The position numbers and the translations under genes are program-made. Source: Alphaproteobacteria bacterium (lineage in GTDB: Bacteria > Pseudomonadota > Alphaproteobacteria > Rickettsiales > UBA8987). Taken from it: DNA of 7,959 bases. The notes beneath the pieces were generated by a model. It saw only the letters and a list, made by a program, of their open reading frames with translations, had not been told where the DNA came from and did not search any database. Shown piece after piece: positions 1-6,317 of this stretch. The number at the start of each line of letters is the position of its first letter. The first letter of the stretch is position 1. Where the stretch lies: contig JAHFPR010000091.1 of NCBI GenBank assembly GCA_023269645.1, positions 1 to 7,959 of the forward strand. Direction: 5' to 3'.

Positions 1-856
1 CCGCGCGGCTGCTCCAGGAAAGCGGGGTATGCCGCGCGCCGTCACTCCGGAGCAACTCCCCGACACCGGGAATCTCTCGGCTGAACAGCGCGGATAGCGT
101 TTCCGGTGTCACATCGCGCGGCGAAACTCCCGTACCGCCGGTGCACAGAAGCAACGCTGGCGCATGGGTTTCGATAATCTTTTCGGCCTGCGCAAGAATA
201 GTGGTTGCATCATCAGGAACCACCCGGTAATCCACGATGGTCGCGCCATAGCACGTGAGAATTTCCTTCAGTACCGCGCCGGATTTATCCTCATATTCCC
301 CATTGTGCGCGCGGTCACTCATGGTAAGCACCGCCGCAGTTCTGCCAGAAAGCACGGGTTCGGGCGCGGGCTGAATCGCCTCCATCACCCACTGCGGAAC
401 GCCCGCTGGATTCAGCCACAGCCCCTTCTTTCCGCCGAGCTTCGCCAGTAGCCGGATATTCCCGATGCATAAATCCGGCTCTACCATTTTGGTCAGATCC
501 CAGATGGTCAGCAGGGCCCCATTCACCCCCGCGAGTGCCTCCATCTCCACGCCTGTTTTCGCATGGGTTGAGGCGAAGCAGAACACGGTGACGGACAATT
601 TTTCTTCGTTTAGTTCCGTGATGATTTTCACATGGTCCAGCCCCATCGGATGGCAGAGGGGAATCATCTCGTGAGCTTTTTTCGCGCCGATGATGCCCGC
701 GATTTCAGCGAGGGTCAGCACGTCGCCCTTGGGCAGCTTGCGGTCACGGATCAGCGCGAAGGCCGCCGCGCCCACTGAGATTTCCCCGGAAGCCACCGCC
801 ACCCGATACGTTACCTGCTTCGTGCCCACGTCAATCATCCGAAAAACATTCTGCAT
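1..856 (-). CDS. moaCB: Bifunctional MoaC-MoaB molybdenum cofactor protein (3' end cut by window edge)
   Basis: Translation from ATG at 856 gives 285 residues and runs off the left edge with no stop. Residues about 1-150 are MoaC, cyclic pyranopterin monophosphate synthase, which acts after MoaA. Visible MoaC marks are KGDVLTLAEIAGIIGAKKAH (43-62), IPLCHPM (65-71) and the D120-x2-K123 pair, equivalent to the catalytic Asp/Lys of E. coli MoaC, followed by IGNIRLLAKLGGKKG. Residues about 170-285 are a MoaB/MogA-like domain, associated with adenylylation of molybdopterin, with SDRAHNGEYEDKSG (180-193) and the TGGTGVSPRDVTPE signature (239-252). MoaB domains usually continue some 50 residues beyond this point, so the end is missing through the window cut, not an internal break. 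The start lies 3 nt after the moaA stop, with a G-rich Shine-Dalgarno inside the moaA end, so the two are probably translated from one mRNA. MoaC-MoaB fusions are a known arrangement; the domain calls are secure. Confidence 0.95.
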   Translation of the reverse strand, partial: MQNVFRMIDVGTKQVTYRVAVASGEISVGAAAFALIRDRKLPKGDVLTLAEIAGIIGAKKAHEMIPLCHPMGLDHVKIITELNEEKLSVTVFCFASTHAKTGVEMEALAGVNGALLTIWDLTKMVEPDLCIGNIRLLAKLGGKKGLWLNPAGVPQWVMEAIQPAPEPVLSGRTAAVLTMSDRAHNGEYEDKSGAVLKEILTCYGATIVDYRVVPDDATTILAQAEKIIETHAPALLLCTGGTGVSPRDVTPETLSALFSREIPGVGELLRSDGARHTPLSWSSRA

Positions 857-859
857 TTT

Positions 860-1840
860 CTATCCCCCCAGCGATGCCAGATGCGGCGTGATGCCCGTGA
901 TGCCCTGCCCAAGATAATGGCTTTCGCGCTTGAAATGCAGAAGCTCCAGCAGCTTTTCCTGCAAGGCTTCCCGCTGATCGTCCTCCGCCAGCAGCGGGCG
1001 CAGATTATACCCGCCCTCGCCGAACAGGCACAGCCGCAAATCCCCCCGCGCCGTGACGCGCAGGCGGTTGCAGCTTTTGCAGAAATCCCTGGAATAAGGG
1101 GCAATCATACCGATTTTTCCCGTATATTCCGGATGCTCGAATTCCAGTGCCGGGCCGGAATCATGCCTGCGGGGGCTTAAGGAAAAGCCGCGCTCAAGCA
1201 GTTGCGCCTTGATAACTTCGGCACTGAGATGATGCTTCCGGAAATATTCCAGATTATCGCCGGTCTGCATCAATTCGATGAACCGGACGCTCAGTTCCTC
1301 GCGCTTCACCCACGCCAGAAACTCCGGCAAATCATCATCATTCACTCCCTTCAGGAGCACGGTGTTGATCTTGATATTCCGGAAGCCCGCCTGCCGCGCG
1401 GCCTCGATGCCGGCCAGCACGTGCGGCAGTTTATCATGGCCGGTGATGGCATGGAATTTATGGGGCTGGAGGCTATCCACGCTGACATTGAGCACGTTGA
1501 TGCCCGAAGCGAAAAACGCCCCGGCTTTTTCCTTCAGGCTATAGCCGTTGGTGGTGAGGCCGATGGTGCGGATACCGGGAATGCATGAAATCGCTGCTGC
1601 GATGGTGGTGAGGTCGCGCCGGAGCGTCGGCTCACCGCCCGTAAGCCGCACTTTCTCTACACCCATCTCCGCGAACGCTGCAATCAGGCGGGTGATTTCT
1701 TCGGTGGAAAGGAACTGGAAATCCCCGGTTTTTTTATAACCGTTGGGCAGGCAATACTGGCAGCGGAAATTGCAGGCATCCGTGACAGAAAGCCGGAGGT
1801 ACGGGAATTTTCTCCCGAAATGGTCTTCAAGCACGCGCAT
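860..1840 (-). CDS. moaA: GTP 3',8-cyclase MoaA (radical SAM, first step of molybdopterin synthesis)
   Basis: The 326-residue product has the usual MoaA length and converts GTP to 3',8-cyclo-dihydro-GTP in the cytoplasm. The N-terminal radical SAM cluster motif is C23-x3-C27-x2-C30, followed by TGGEP (67-71), the SAM-binding turn. The C-terminal second 4Fe-4S cluster, which holds GTP, has C254-x2-C257-x13-C271. The protein ends in the conserved Gly-Gly tail (325-326) needed for activity in the family. The ATG at 1840 has AAAGGA (minus strand of 1845-1850) 4 nt upstream. Moco supply is needed by molybdoenzymes such as nitrate reductase, which fits narK at the other end of the window. A class II FNR-type promoter near 1985-2026 and a structured leader of about 137 nt precede the gene. 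Confidence 0.97.
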   Translation of the reverse strand: MRVLEDHFGRKFPYLRLSVTDACNFRCQYCLPNGYKKTGDFQFLSTEEITRLIAAFAEMGVEKVRLTGGEPTLRRDLTTIAAAISCIPGIRTIGLTTNGYSLKEKAGAFFASGINVLNVSVDSLQPHKFHAITGHDKLPHVLAGIEAARQAGFRNIKINTVLLKGVNDDDLPEFLAWVKREELSVRFIELMQTGDNLEYFRKHHLSAEVIKAQLLERGFSLSPRRHDSGPALEFEHPEYTGKIGMIAPYSRDFCKSCNRLRVTARGDLRLCLFGEGGYNLRPLLAEDDQREALQEKLLELLHFKRESHYLGQGITGITPHLASLGG

Positions 1841-1844
1841 ACCA

Positions 1845-1980
1845 TCCTTTCCAGATTCAGGGAGGTAGCGGCGTTTCCACCGCTACCCTGGCAGCAACAA
1901 GGGGGTAATGCCTAGCACTGCGGCTTCACCCCCATCTGCCGACACAACAACGACACTTAGGGGATATGAAGCTCGGATAA
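1845..1980 (-). promoter_or_regulatory. Structured 5' leader of moaA (candidate RNA regulator)
   Basis: If transcription starts near 1978, as the promoter predicts, moaA has a leader of about 137 nt without a convincing ORF. Read on the minus strand it holds two strong helices. Hairpin A (1933 to 1901) pairs GGGGGUGA with UUACCCCC, then an A-A mismatch and GCC/GGC. It is enclosed by a GGCAG/CUGCC stem (1940-1936 with 1894-1890). Hairpin B (1887 to 1864) has a 10-pair stem including one U-G pair, closed by a GAAA tetraloop of the GNRA class. Hairpin B ends 13 nt before the AAAGGA ribosome-binding site. Neither hairpin is followed by a U tract, so they are not simple terminators. The Moco riboswitch is known upstream of moaA in other bacteria, but I cannot show this leader belongs to that family. 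The pairing is seen; the regulatory role is inferred. Confidence 0.5.
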
Positions 1981-1984
1981 CTGC

Positions 1985-2026
1985 AGGATAGGGGAAGAAC
2001 GGGCAACTGCACTTGATATGGATCAA
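1985..2026 (-). promoter_or_regulatory. FNR/DNR-type class II promoter of moaA
   Basis: A perfect palindrome TTGAT-ATGG-ATCAA lies at 2013-2026, 12 nt beyond the stop of the regulator gene. Its centre (2019.5) is 41.5 bp from a predicted start near 1978, an A on the minus strand. The hexamer at the matching -12 to -7 position (1990 to 1985) reads TATCCT, keeping the TAnnnT core. This is the textbook class II activator geometry, where the protein replaces the -35 contact. FNR, DNR and NNR proteins all use this box, so the sequence alone does not say which one acts here. Confidence 0.8.
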
Positions 2027-2037
2027 CCAGGAAGGAT

Positions 2038-3600
2038 TTAATCCGAACAATCGGGATTCGGGCATTCGTCCGTGCCGTGACGGCTGCATCTGGCGGCAAG
2101 TTCCATATCGCAATAATCGCACAGGGCGAACACATCCGGCAGGCTGACGCTGTTGCGGTCAATGTCAATGCCCTGATCCTTCAGTGATTGCAGCGTCCGC
2201 GAAAAAGTCTCCGGCTTCATGCCGAGATACCCCGCAATCAGGGATTTATCGTAAGGCAGCCTGAGATTTTTGGTCTGCTCCCCGTTCTCCAGAAACAATT
2301 TCAGCAGGAACCAGCCCACGCGCTGATTCACGGTTTTCAGGGTAAGCTGCTCGAACTGGCTGATCATCGCCTGCGAGCGTCCAGCCACCGTGGTAAGCAT
2401 ATTGATCGCCAGCTCCTTGTTGCTCTGCAGTTTCTCGCGCACAATGGACGCGGGTATTGAAAGAAGCTGCACATTATCCACCGCCTGCGCGTTGGCGGGG
2501 AACGGCGCGTTATTGAAGATCACCGTTTCCAGCAGCGGCTCTCCCGCGCTCATCACCTGCAGCACCGATTCCTGGCCATCCGCGTTGCCCTTGAACAGTT
2601 TTACCCAGCCTTCCAGAACGATATAGAAGCGGGAAGCCTGCTCACCCTGCATGAAAATCATCGCCCCTTTATTGTGGCTGGCGATGCGGGCGTGCTTGAG
2701 AATATCCTGCAATATATCCGCGTCTATCCCCGCGAACAGCGGCAAAGCCTGAATCTTATCCATCCATGCGCGCACACCGCTCTCGATGCCCGCCTGCGCA
2801 GAAGCAGCGGGTACAGAAGAGAGAGGAGTACGCTTGCCGCCGCCCACGGATTTTTTTCCGGATGCCTCCGAAAGGCCGGCAATAATGCTTTTTTCCACAT
2901 CATGGAGCAAATCCATTTTGGCACTGAACAGGGCGAACCATTCCTGCGTACCGATGGATTGCAGGGAGCCGGGAGCCGCTCCGCTGAGCAGGCTATGGTT
3001 GATTTCCTCAATCTTCCGAAAAACGGCATTATCCTTTTTCAGATTTTCAACGATCTTTCCGCCCTGCTCATCCGCCAGTGCCAGAAACATCCGCTCGTAG
3101 GCCTGTTGCTCGGAGATAATATACTCAAGCCTGTTCTTGAATTCTGCGGCGTTCGACCAATCCCGCCCGATGAGCTGGGTTCCCATCGCCCGTTCCAGCC
3201 CCACGCGCTCCTTCCATTGCAGGAAATTGACGAACGCGGATACTCTGGCGGGATGGTTGGCGGTATCGAATACAGAAAGTTCCTGCACGATCTCGATGGC
3301 GGGGGCGATGATGTCGCGCGTGTAGAACGTCAATGCCTCAGCGGGTTCCAGCATCCTGGCGATAATGTATTTCCTTTTCGCGGGCAGGTAATGTACAGCG
3401 TTGAGGAAAGGTTCGATTTTTGAGACTTTCTTCTTCGGCAATGACCCCAGCGGCTTGACGCACCCATCAACAACCGCAAACTGGGATTCCAGTTCCTCCG
3501 AAAACTCGCTCCCTTTACTGCGCAGATAAAGTGCCACCGATCCGCGCTCTTTCTGCGCCTCATGGATAAAATCGCACACTGTACCAAGCAGTCTGTTCAT
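2038..3600 (-). CDS. NIT-domain / DNR-like Crp-Fnr transcription regulator with cysteine-rich tail
   Basis: This 520-residue protein shows no signal peptide or membrane segment and should be cytosolic. Residues about 1-240 resemble the all-helical nitrate/nitrite-sensing NIT domain, with the paired motifs QKERGSVALYL (16-26) and KERVGLERAMGTQ (130-142). A low-complexity linker (about 245-275) leads to a cNMP-binding fold (280-395), a long dimer helix, and a winged HTH (about 425-490). The core resembles DNR: KGAMIFMQGE (311-320), GWVKLFK (331-337) and the recognition helix PETFSR (463-468), whose E464, S467 and R468 match the TTGAT-reading residues of FNR/DNR. CRP Arg82, which binds cAMP phosphate, aligns with Pro368, so cAMP is an unlikely ligand. 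The tail carries C494, C497, C505, C513 and C518. ATG 3600 has AAGGGGG upstream with rather long spacing. A weak -10 (TAGATT, minus strand of 3640-3635) would place the 3642-3655 box over its promoter. Nitrate sensing is inferred from the domain. Confidence 0.87.
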   Translation of the reverse strand: MNRLLGTVCDFIHEAQKERGSVALYLRSKGSEFSEELESQFAVVDGCVKPLGSLPKKKVSKIEPFLNAVHYLPAKRKYIIARMLEPAEALTFYTRDIIAPAIEIVQELSVFDTANHPARVSAFVNFLQWKERVGLERAMGTQLIGRDWSNAAEFKNRLEYIISEQQAYERMFLALADEQGGKIVENLKKDNAVFRKIEEINHSLLSGAAPGSLQSIGTQEWFALFSAKMDLLHDVEKSIIAGLSEASGKKSVGGGKRTPLSSVPAASAQAGIESGVRAWMDKIQALPLFAGIDADILQDILKHARIASHNKGAMIFMQGEQASRFYIVLEGWVKLFKGNADGQESVLQVMSAGEPLLETVIFNNAPFPANAQAVDNVQLLSIPASIVREKLQSNKELAINMLTTVAGRSQAMISQFEQLTLKTVNQRVGWFLLKLFLENGEQTKNLRLPYDKSLIAGYLGMKPETFSRTLQSLKDQGIDIDRNSVSLPDVFALCDYCDMELAARCSRHGTDECPNPDCSD

Positions 3601-3641
3601 TGCATTCCGCGCCCCCTTGTTTCCCCGATGGAAGAATCTAC

Positions 3642-3683
3642 TTGATCTGCATCAAAGCGGCAATGGGTTACAACCCTTACCTT
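3642..3683 (+). promoter_or_regulatory. FNR/DNR-type class II promoter of ubiTUV
   Basis: A perfect TTGAT-CTGC-ATCAA box at 3642-3655 is centred 41.5 bp before a predicted start near 3690. The hexamer at the matching -10 position (3678-3683) is TACCTT, keeping the TAnnnT core. This leaves a leader of about 33 nt to the ubiT ATG. On the opposite strand the equivalent -10 position falls in a G-rich stretch with no promoter character, so the site is oriented for ubiT. It could also affect the divergent regulator gene through steric overlap. Confidence 0.8.
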
Positions 3684-3722
3684 GCACATTCCCGATTTGT
3701 AACATTTAGTCTGAGATAGAAG

Positions 3723-4397
3723 ATGATTTCCGAACCCTCCCTTCCGGATTTTACCCCTTTGCCGATGCTCGGTCTGGCAATGGGATTTCTTCCCCGGCAG
3801 CTTCTGGAGCGCGGCGTACGCACCTTCACTCACCGATTGAATACCCTCCATCCTGGCTTAAGGGAAAGGCTCTCTGAGGCCAATGGCAAGTCCTTCGCGC
3901 TGGTGCTGCCCGATATGCCATTTAACGCCATGCTGGAGGTTGAAGGGGGAGAACTCGAACTCACGATGCTGGGAAAATCCTTACCCCTCCGCGCTGATGT
4001 CACGCTGCACGGCACGAGCACAACCTTCATCGCCCTGCTGGAAGGGCGCACGGACGGCGACGCGCTGTTTTTCTCCCGCGATCTCCGTGTGGAGGGGGAT
4101 ACGGAAGCGTTGCTGGTGCTGAGGAATGCCCTGGATAACGAGCAGATAAACTTGCGGAAAACCTTCTTTTCCGTATTCGGGGCGTTATCCGGAATGGCTG
4201 CCCGCGCCGCCACGCCTGTTGAAAAACTGGGCGCGCGCTTCACCCGCGATATGGGTTGGCTTTATCACTCCGCCATCGCGCCGCTGGCAAAACGCCAACA
4301 ACAATTCTCCGAGGGCTTGCAGGGGTTGGAACACCGCATTTCGCAGGTGGAATCCGCCCTGGCAAAGAAGCAGGCGAGGAGTGCGGAAAATGCCTGA
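3723..4397 (+). CDS. ubiT: UbiT, SCP2-domain lipid-binding protein for O2-independent ubiquinone synthesis
   Basis: The 224-residue product has an SCP2-type lipid-binding domain at about residues 45-140, with the family hallmark LFFSRDLRVEGDTEALLVLR (115-134). UbiT is thought to bind ubiquinone precursors and work with UbiU and UbiV, which follow directly here. It is longer than E. coli UbiT (about 174 residues). The extra sequence is at the C-terminus: after an Ala/Gly-rich stretch (153-163), residues about 185-218 are rich in Gln, Glu, Lys and spaced Leu/Ile/Val and look like a coiled coil. UbiJ, the aerobic SCP2 counterpart, also ends in a coiled coil. The chosen ATG has only a weak purine-rich ribosome-binding site. 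The stop overlaps the ubiU start by 8 nt. UbiJ is the alternative name, but the neighbours argue for UbiT. Confidence 0.92.
   Translation: MISEPSLPDFTPLPMLGLAMGFLPRQLLERGVRTFTHRLNTLHPGLRERLSEANGKSFALVLPDMPFNAMLEVEGGELELTMLGKSLPLRADVTLHGTSTTFIALLEGRTDGDALFFSRDLRVEGDTEALLVLRNALDNEQINLRKTFFSVFGALSGMAARAATPVEKLGARFTRDMGWLYHSAIAPLAKRQQQFSEGLQGLEHRISQVESALAKKQARSAENA
4377..4381 (+). promoter_or_regulatory. ubiU: Shine-Dalgarno that sets the ubiU start
   Basis: AGGAG lies 8 nt before ATG 4390. This selects that codon over an upstream in-frame ATG at 4219, which would add 57 residues unlike the family, and over ATG 4405, which has no good ribosome-binding site. Confidence 0.75.
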
Positions 4398-5412
4398 AGA
4401 AAAAATGCGTGAAGATAAGCTGGAAATCATCTGCCCGGCGGGTACTCCTGCCGCGCTCCGGGTTGCCGTGGACGAGGGGGCGGATGCCGTATATTTAGGG
4501 TTCCGGGATGAAACCAACGCCCGGAATTTTCCGGGGCTGAATTTCAGTCGGACGGAATTTGCAGATTCCCTGCGCTATGCCCATGCGCAAAATTGCAAGG
4601 TGTTCGTCGCCATCAACACCTTCGCCGAAGCAGGCCGACAGGAACTATGGCATAAAGCGGTAGACGATGCGGCAACGCTCGGAGCCGATGCCATTATTCT
4701 GGCGGATATTGGCCTGCTCGATTACGCGCACCGGACGCACCCCGATGCACGGCTGCATCTCTCCGTGCAGGCTTCCGCCTCCACGCCGGAAGCGATCCGT
4801 TTCTATGCGGAGCAGTTCGGCGTACAGCGCGTGGTGCTGCCGCGTGTGCTGACCCTGCAGGAAATCGCCGCCATCAACAGAGCCAACCTCAACCAGAATG
4901 TTTCAGTGGAAACCGAAATTTTCGCGTTCGGCGGAATGTGCCCGATGGCAGAGGGGCGGTGCTCGCTTTCCTCCTATATCACCGGAAAATCACCCAACCG
5001 CAATGGCGTATGCTCGCCCGCCAGCCACGTGGAATACCGCGAGGATGCTTCCGGCCTCGCCACGCGGCTGGGTGGTTTCACCATCAACCGCTTCCTGCCC
5101 CACGAAAACGCCGGATACCCCACCTTATGCAAAGGCCGCTTTGACGCGGAGGGCGATATTTCCTACATTTTTGAAGACCCGGTAAGCCTGAACATCATCG
5201 AAATGCTGCCGGAGATTATTACATCGGGAGTCAGTGCATTGAAGATCGAGGGGCGGCAGCGCGGCAAAGCATATGTGCGCGACGTAGTGAGGAGCTTCCG
5301 GCAGGCAGTTGATGCGTTCTATCAGGGAAAACCCCTGCCCGGCCTTGATCTGCTGAAGCTCTCGGAAGGGCAGCAAAACACCGAGGGCGCGTATCAAAGG
5401 AAATGGCGATGA
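4390..5412 (+). CDS. ubiU: UbiU, U32-family 4Fe-4S protein of O2-independent ubiquinone hydroxylation
   Basis: Starting at ATG 4390 the product has 340 residues, close to E. coli UbiU (331). It is a member of the U32 'peptidase' family that works as a heterodimer with UbiV to hydroxylate ubiquinone precursors without O2, using prephenate as oxygen donor in characterised systems. The N-terminal motif LEIICPAGTPAALRVAVDEG (11-30) and GADAVYLG (30-37) are typical. Four cysteines at C184, C191, C208 and C247 have spacings of 7, 17 and 39, identical to the cluster ligands of E. coli UbiU (169, 176, 193, 232). LKIEGRQRGKAYV (284-296) is the usual C-terminal U32 signature. The gene overlaps ubiT by 8 nt, and its TGA overlaps the ubiV ATG as ATGA, so translation is probably coupled. 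I see no defect; assignment to UbiU rather than another U32 protein rests on the cysteine spacing and the adjacent ubiV. Confidence 0.95.
   Translation: MPEEKMREDKLEIICPAGTPAALRVAVDEGADAVYLGFRDETNARNFPGLNFSRTEFADSLRYAHAQNCKVFVAINTFAEAGRQELWHKAVDDAATLGADAIILADIGLLDYAHRTHPDARLHLSVQASASTPEAIRFYAEQFGVQRVVLPRVLTLQEIAAINRANLNQNVSVETEIFAFGGMCPMAEGRCSLSSYITGKSPNRNGVCSPASHVEYREDASGLATRLGGFTINRFLPHENAGYPTLCKGRFDAEGDISYIFEDPVSLNIIEMLPEIITSGVSALKIEGRQRGKAYVRDVVRSFRQAVDAFYQGKPLPGLDLLKLSEGQQNTEGAYQRKWR
5397..5401 (+). promoter_or_regulatory. ubiV: Shine-Dalgarno that sets the ubiV start
   Basis: AAGGA inside the end of ubiU lies 7 nt before ATG 5409 but only 1 nt before the other in-frame ATG at 5403. The spacing favours 5409, whose ATG overlaps the ubiU stop codon. 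Confidence 0.7.
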
Positions 5413-6317
5413 CGGAAAAACTCTCCCTGGGGCCGCTGCTCTATAACTGGCCTGCCGAGCGGGCGCGGGATTTTTACCTGCGCGCGGCGGACGAGATGGA
5501 CGTAGACCGCGTGTTCATCGGAGAGGTGGTGTGTTCCAAGCGCGAGCCGCTCCACAACGGATATATCGGCGAAGTTATCGAACGCCTGCAACACGCCGGG
5601 AAACAGGTAATCCTCTCCACCCTCGCGCTGGTGACGAACCGGCGGGAAATCAATGGCCTCACCTCCCTCGCCGCCGATGCAGGGGATTTCCTGGTCGAGA
5701 TCAACGATGTTACGCTGCTGGGGAGTTGCAAGGAAAAGCCTTTCGCCGTGGGGCCTTACGTTAATATTTACAACGAGGATACACTCCGCTTTTTTGAACA
5801 GCTTGGCGCGTCCATCATCACCCTGCCCTTCGAGCTGCCGCGCAATACACTGGCCGCACTGGCAGCGGGCGCAGAATCAGAACTTGAGGTACAGGTATTC
5901 GGGCGGCTTCCGCTTGCTATTTCCGCCCGCTGCTACCATGCGCGGGCGCACCATCTGCATAAGGATAACTGCCAGTTCATCTGCGATAAACATCCGGACG
6001 GCATGGCGGTAAACACGCTGGACAGGCAGCCGTTCCTGACCGTCAACGGCACACAGACGCAATCCCATACCTACGCCAACCTGCTGCAGGAAATGCCGGA
6101 TTTGCAGTCTGTCGGCATCCGTAATTTTCGGCTCTCTCCCCATGCCGTGGATATGGTCGCCGTAGCCCGGATTTTCCGCGCGGTGCAGCGGGAGGAAATG
6201 GATGCTGTGGAAGGGCTGGCCAGCCTCAGAACCATAATGCCAGGCGCAGAATATTCCAACGGGTTTTACCACGCGCTCCCCGGAAAACGGATGCACACTC
6301 ACGCCACTTTCGAGTAA
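5409..6317 (+). CDS. ubiV: UbiV, U32-family 4Fe-4S partner of UbiU
   Basis: From ATG 5409 the product has 302 residues (E. coli UbiV 292); starting at 5403 would add Met-Ala only. UbiV forms the soluble UbiU-UbiV complex for anaerobic ubiquinone synthesis. Cysteines at C42, C175, C188 and C192 match the E. coli cluster ligands (39, 180, 193, 197), with the last two spacings, 13 and 4, identical. The SARCYHARAHHLHKDNCQF stretch (172-190) is a family hallmark. The start MTEKLSLGPLLYNWP also fits the family, which opens with a short strand and a conserved aromatic segment. A further C107 is not an expected ligand. The stop at 6315-6317 lies inside the 3' end of the convergent hemN, an overlap of 19 nt. 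Confidence 0.95.
   Translation: MTEKLSLGPLLYNWPAERARDFYLRAADEMDVDRVFIGEVVCSKREPLHNGYIGEVIERLQHAGKQVILSTLALVTNRREINGLTSLAADAGDFLVEINDVTLLGSCKEKPFAVGPYVNIYNEDTLRFFEQLGASIITLPFELPRNTLAALAAGAESELEVQVFGRLPLAISARCYHARAHHLHKDNCQFICDKHPDGMAVNTLDRQPFLTVNGTQTQSHTYANLLQEMPDLQSVGIRNFRLSPHAVDMVAVARIFRAVQREEMDAVEGLASLRTIMPGAEYSNGFYHALPGKRMHTHATFE

Noticed and set aside
164..917. Three plus-strand frames in the left part of the window
   Set aside because: They lie opposite the MoaC-MoaB fusion, whose motifs run continuously on the minus strand.
1365..1378. FNR-like half palindrome TTGATCTTGATATT inside moaA
   Set aside because: The right half differs from ATCAA at several bases and it lies in the middle of a coding region with no promoter nearby.
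1864..1887. GAAA-capped hairpin before moaA as a rho-independent terminator of the regulator gene
   Set aside because: No run of T follows on the minus strand and it lies just before the moaA ribosome-binding site, so a leader role fits better.
1883..2168. Two minus-strand frames of about 80 codons across the moaA leader
   Set aside because: They overlap the end of the regulator in other frames and cross a promoter box; no protein family resemblance is visible.
2674..3423. Long plus-strand reading frame of 249 codons opposite the regulator
   Set aside because: The minus strand encodes a clear NIT-Crp/Fnr protein throughout; the plus-strand translation has no recognisable domain, and it is a shadow of GC-rich coding sequence.
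3597..3851. Minus-strand frame of 84 codons across the ubiT promoter region
   Set aside because: It spans the intergenic box and the start of ubiT and ends over the regulator start codon; composition and content do not suggest a protein.
4219..4389. Upstream extension of ubiU to ATG 4219
   Set aside because: The 57 extra residues do not resemble UbiU, would overlap ubiT by 179 nt, and lack a ribosome-binding site; AGGAG sits before ATG 4390.
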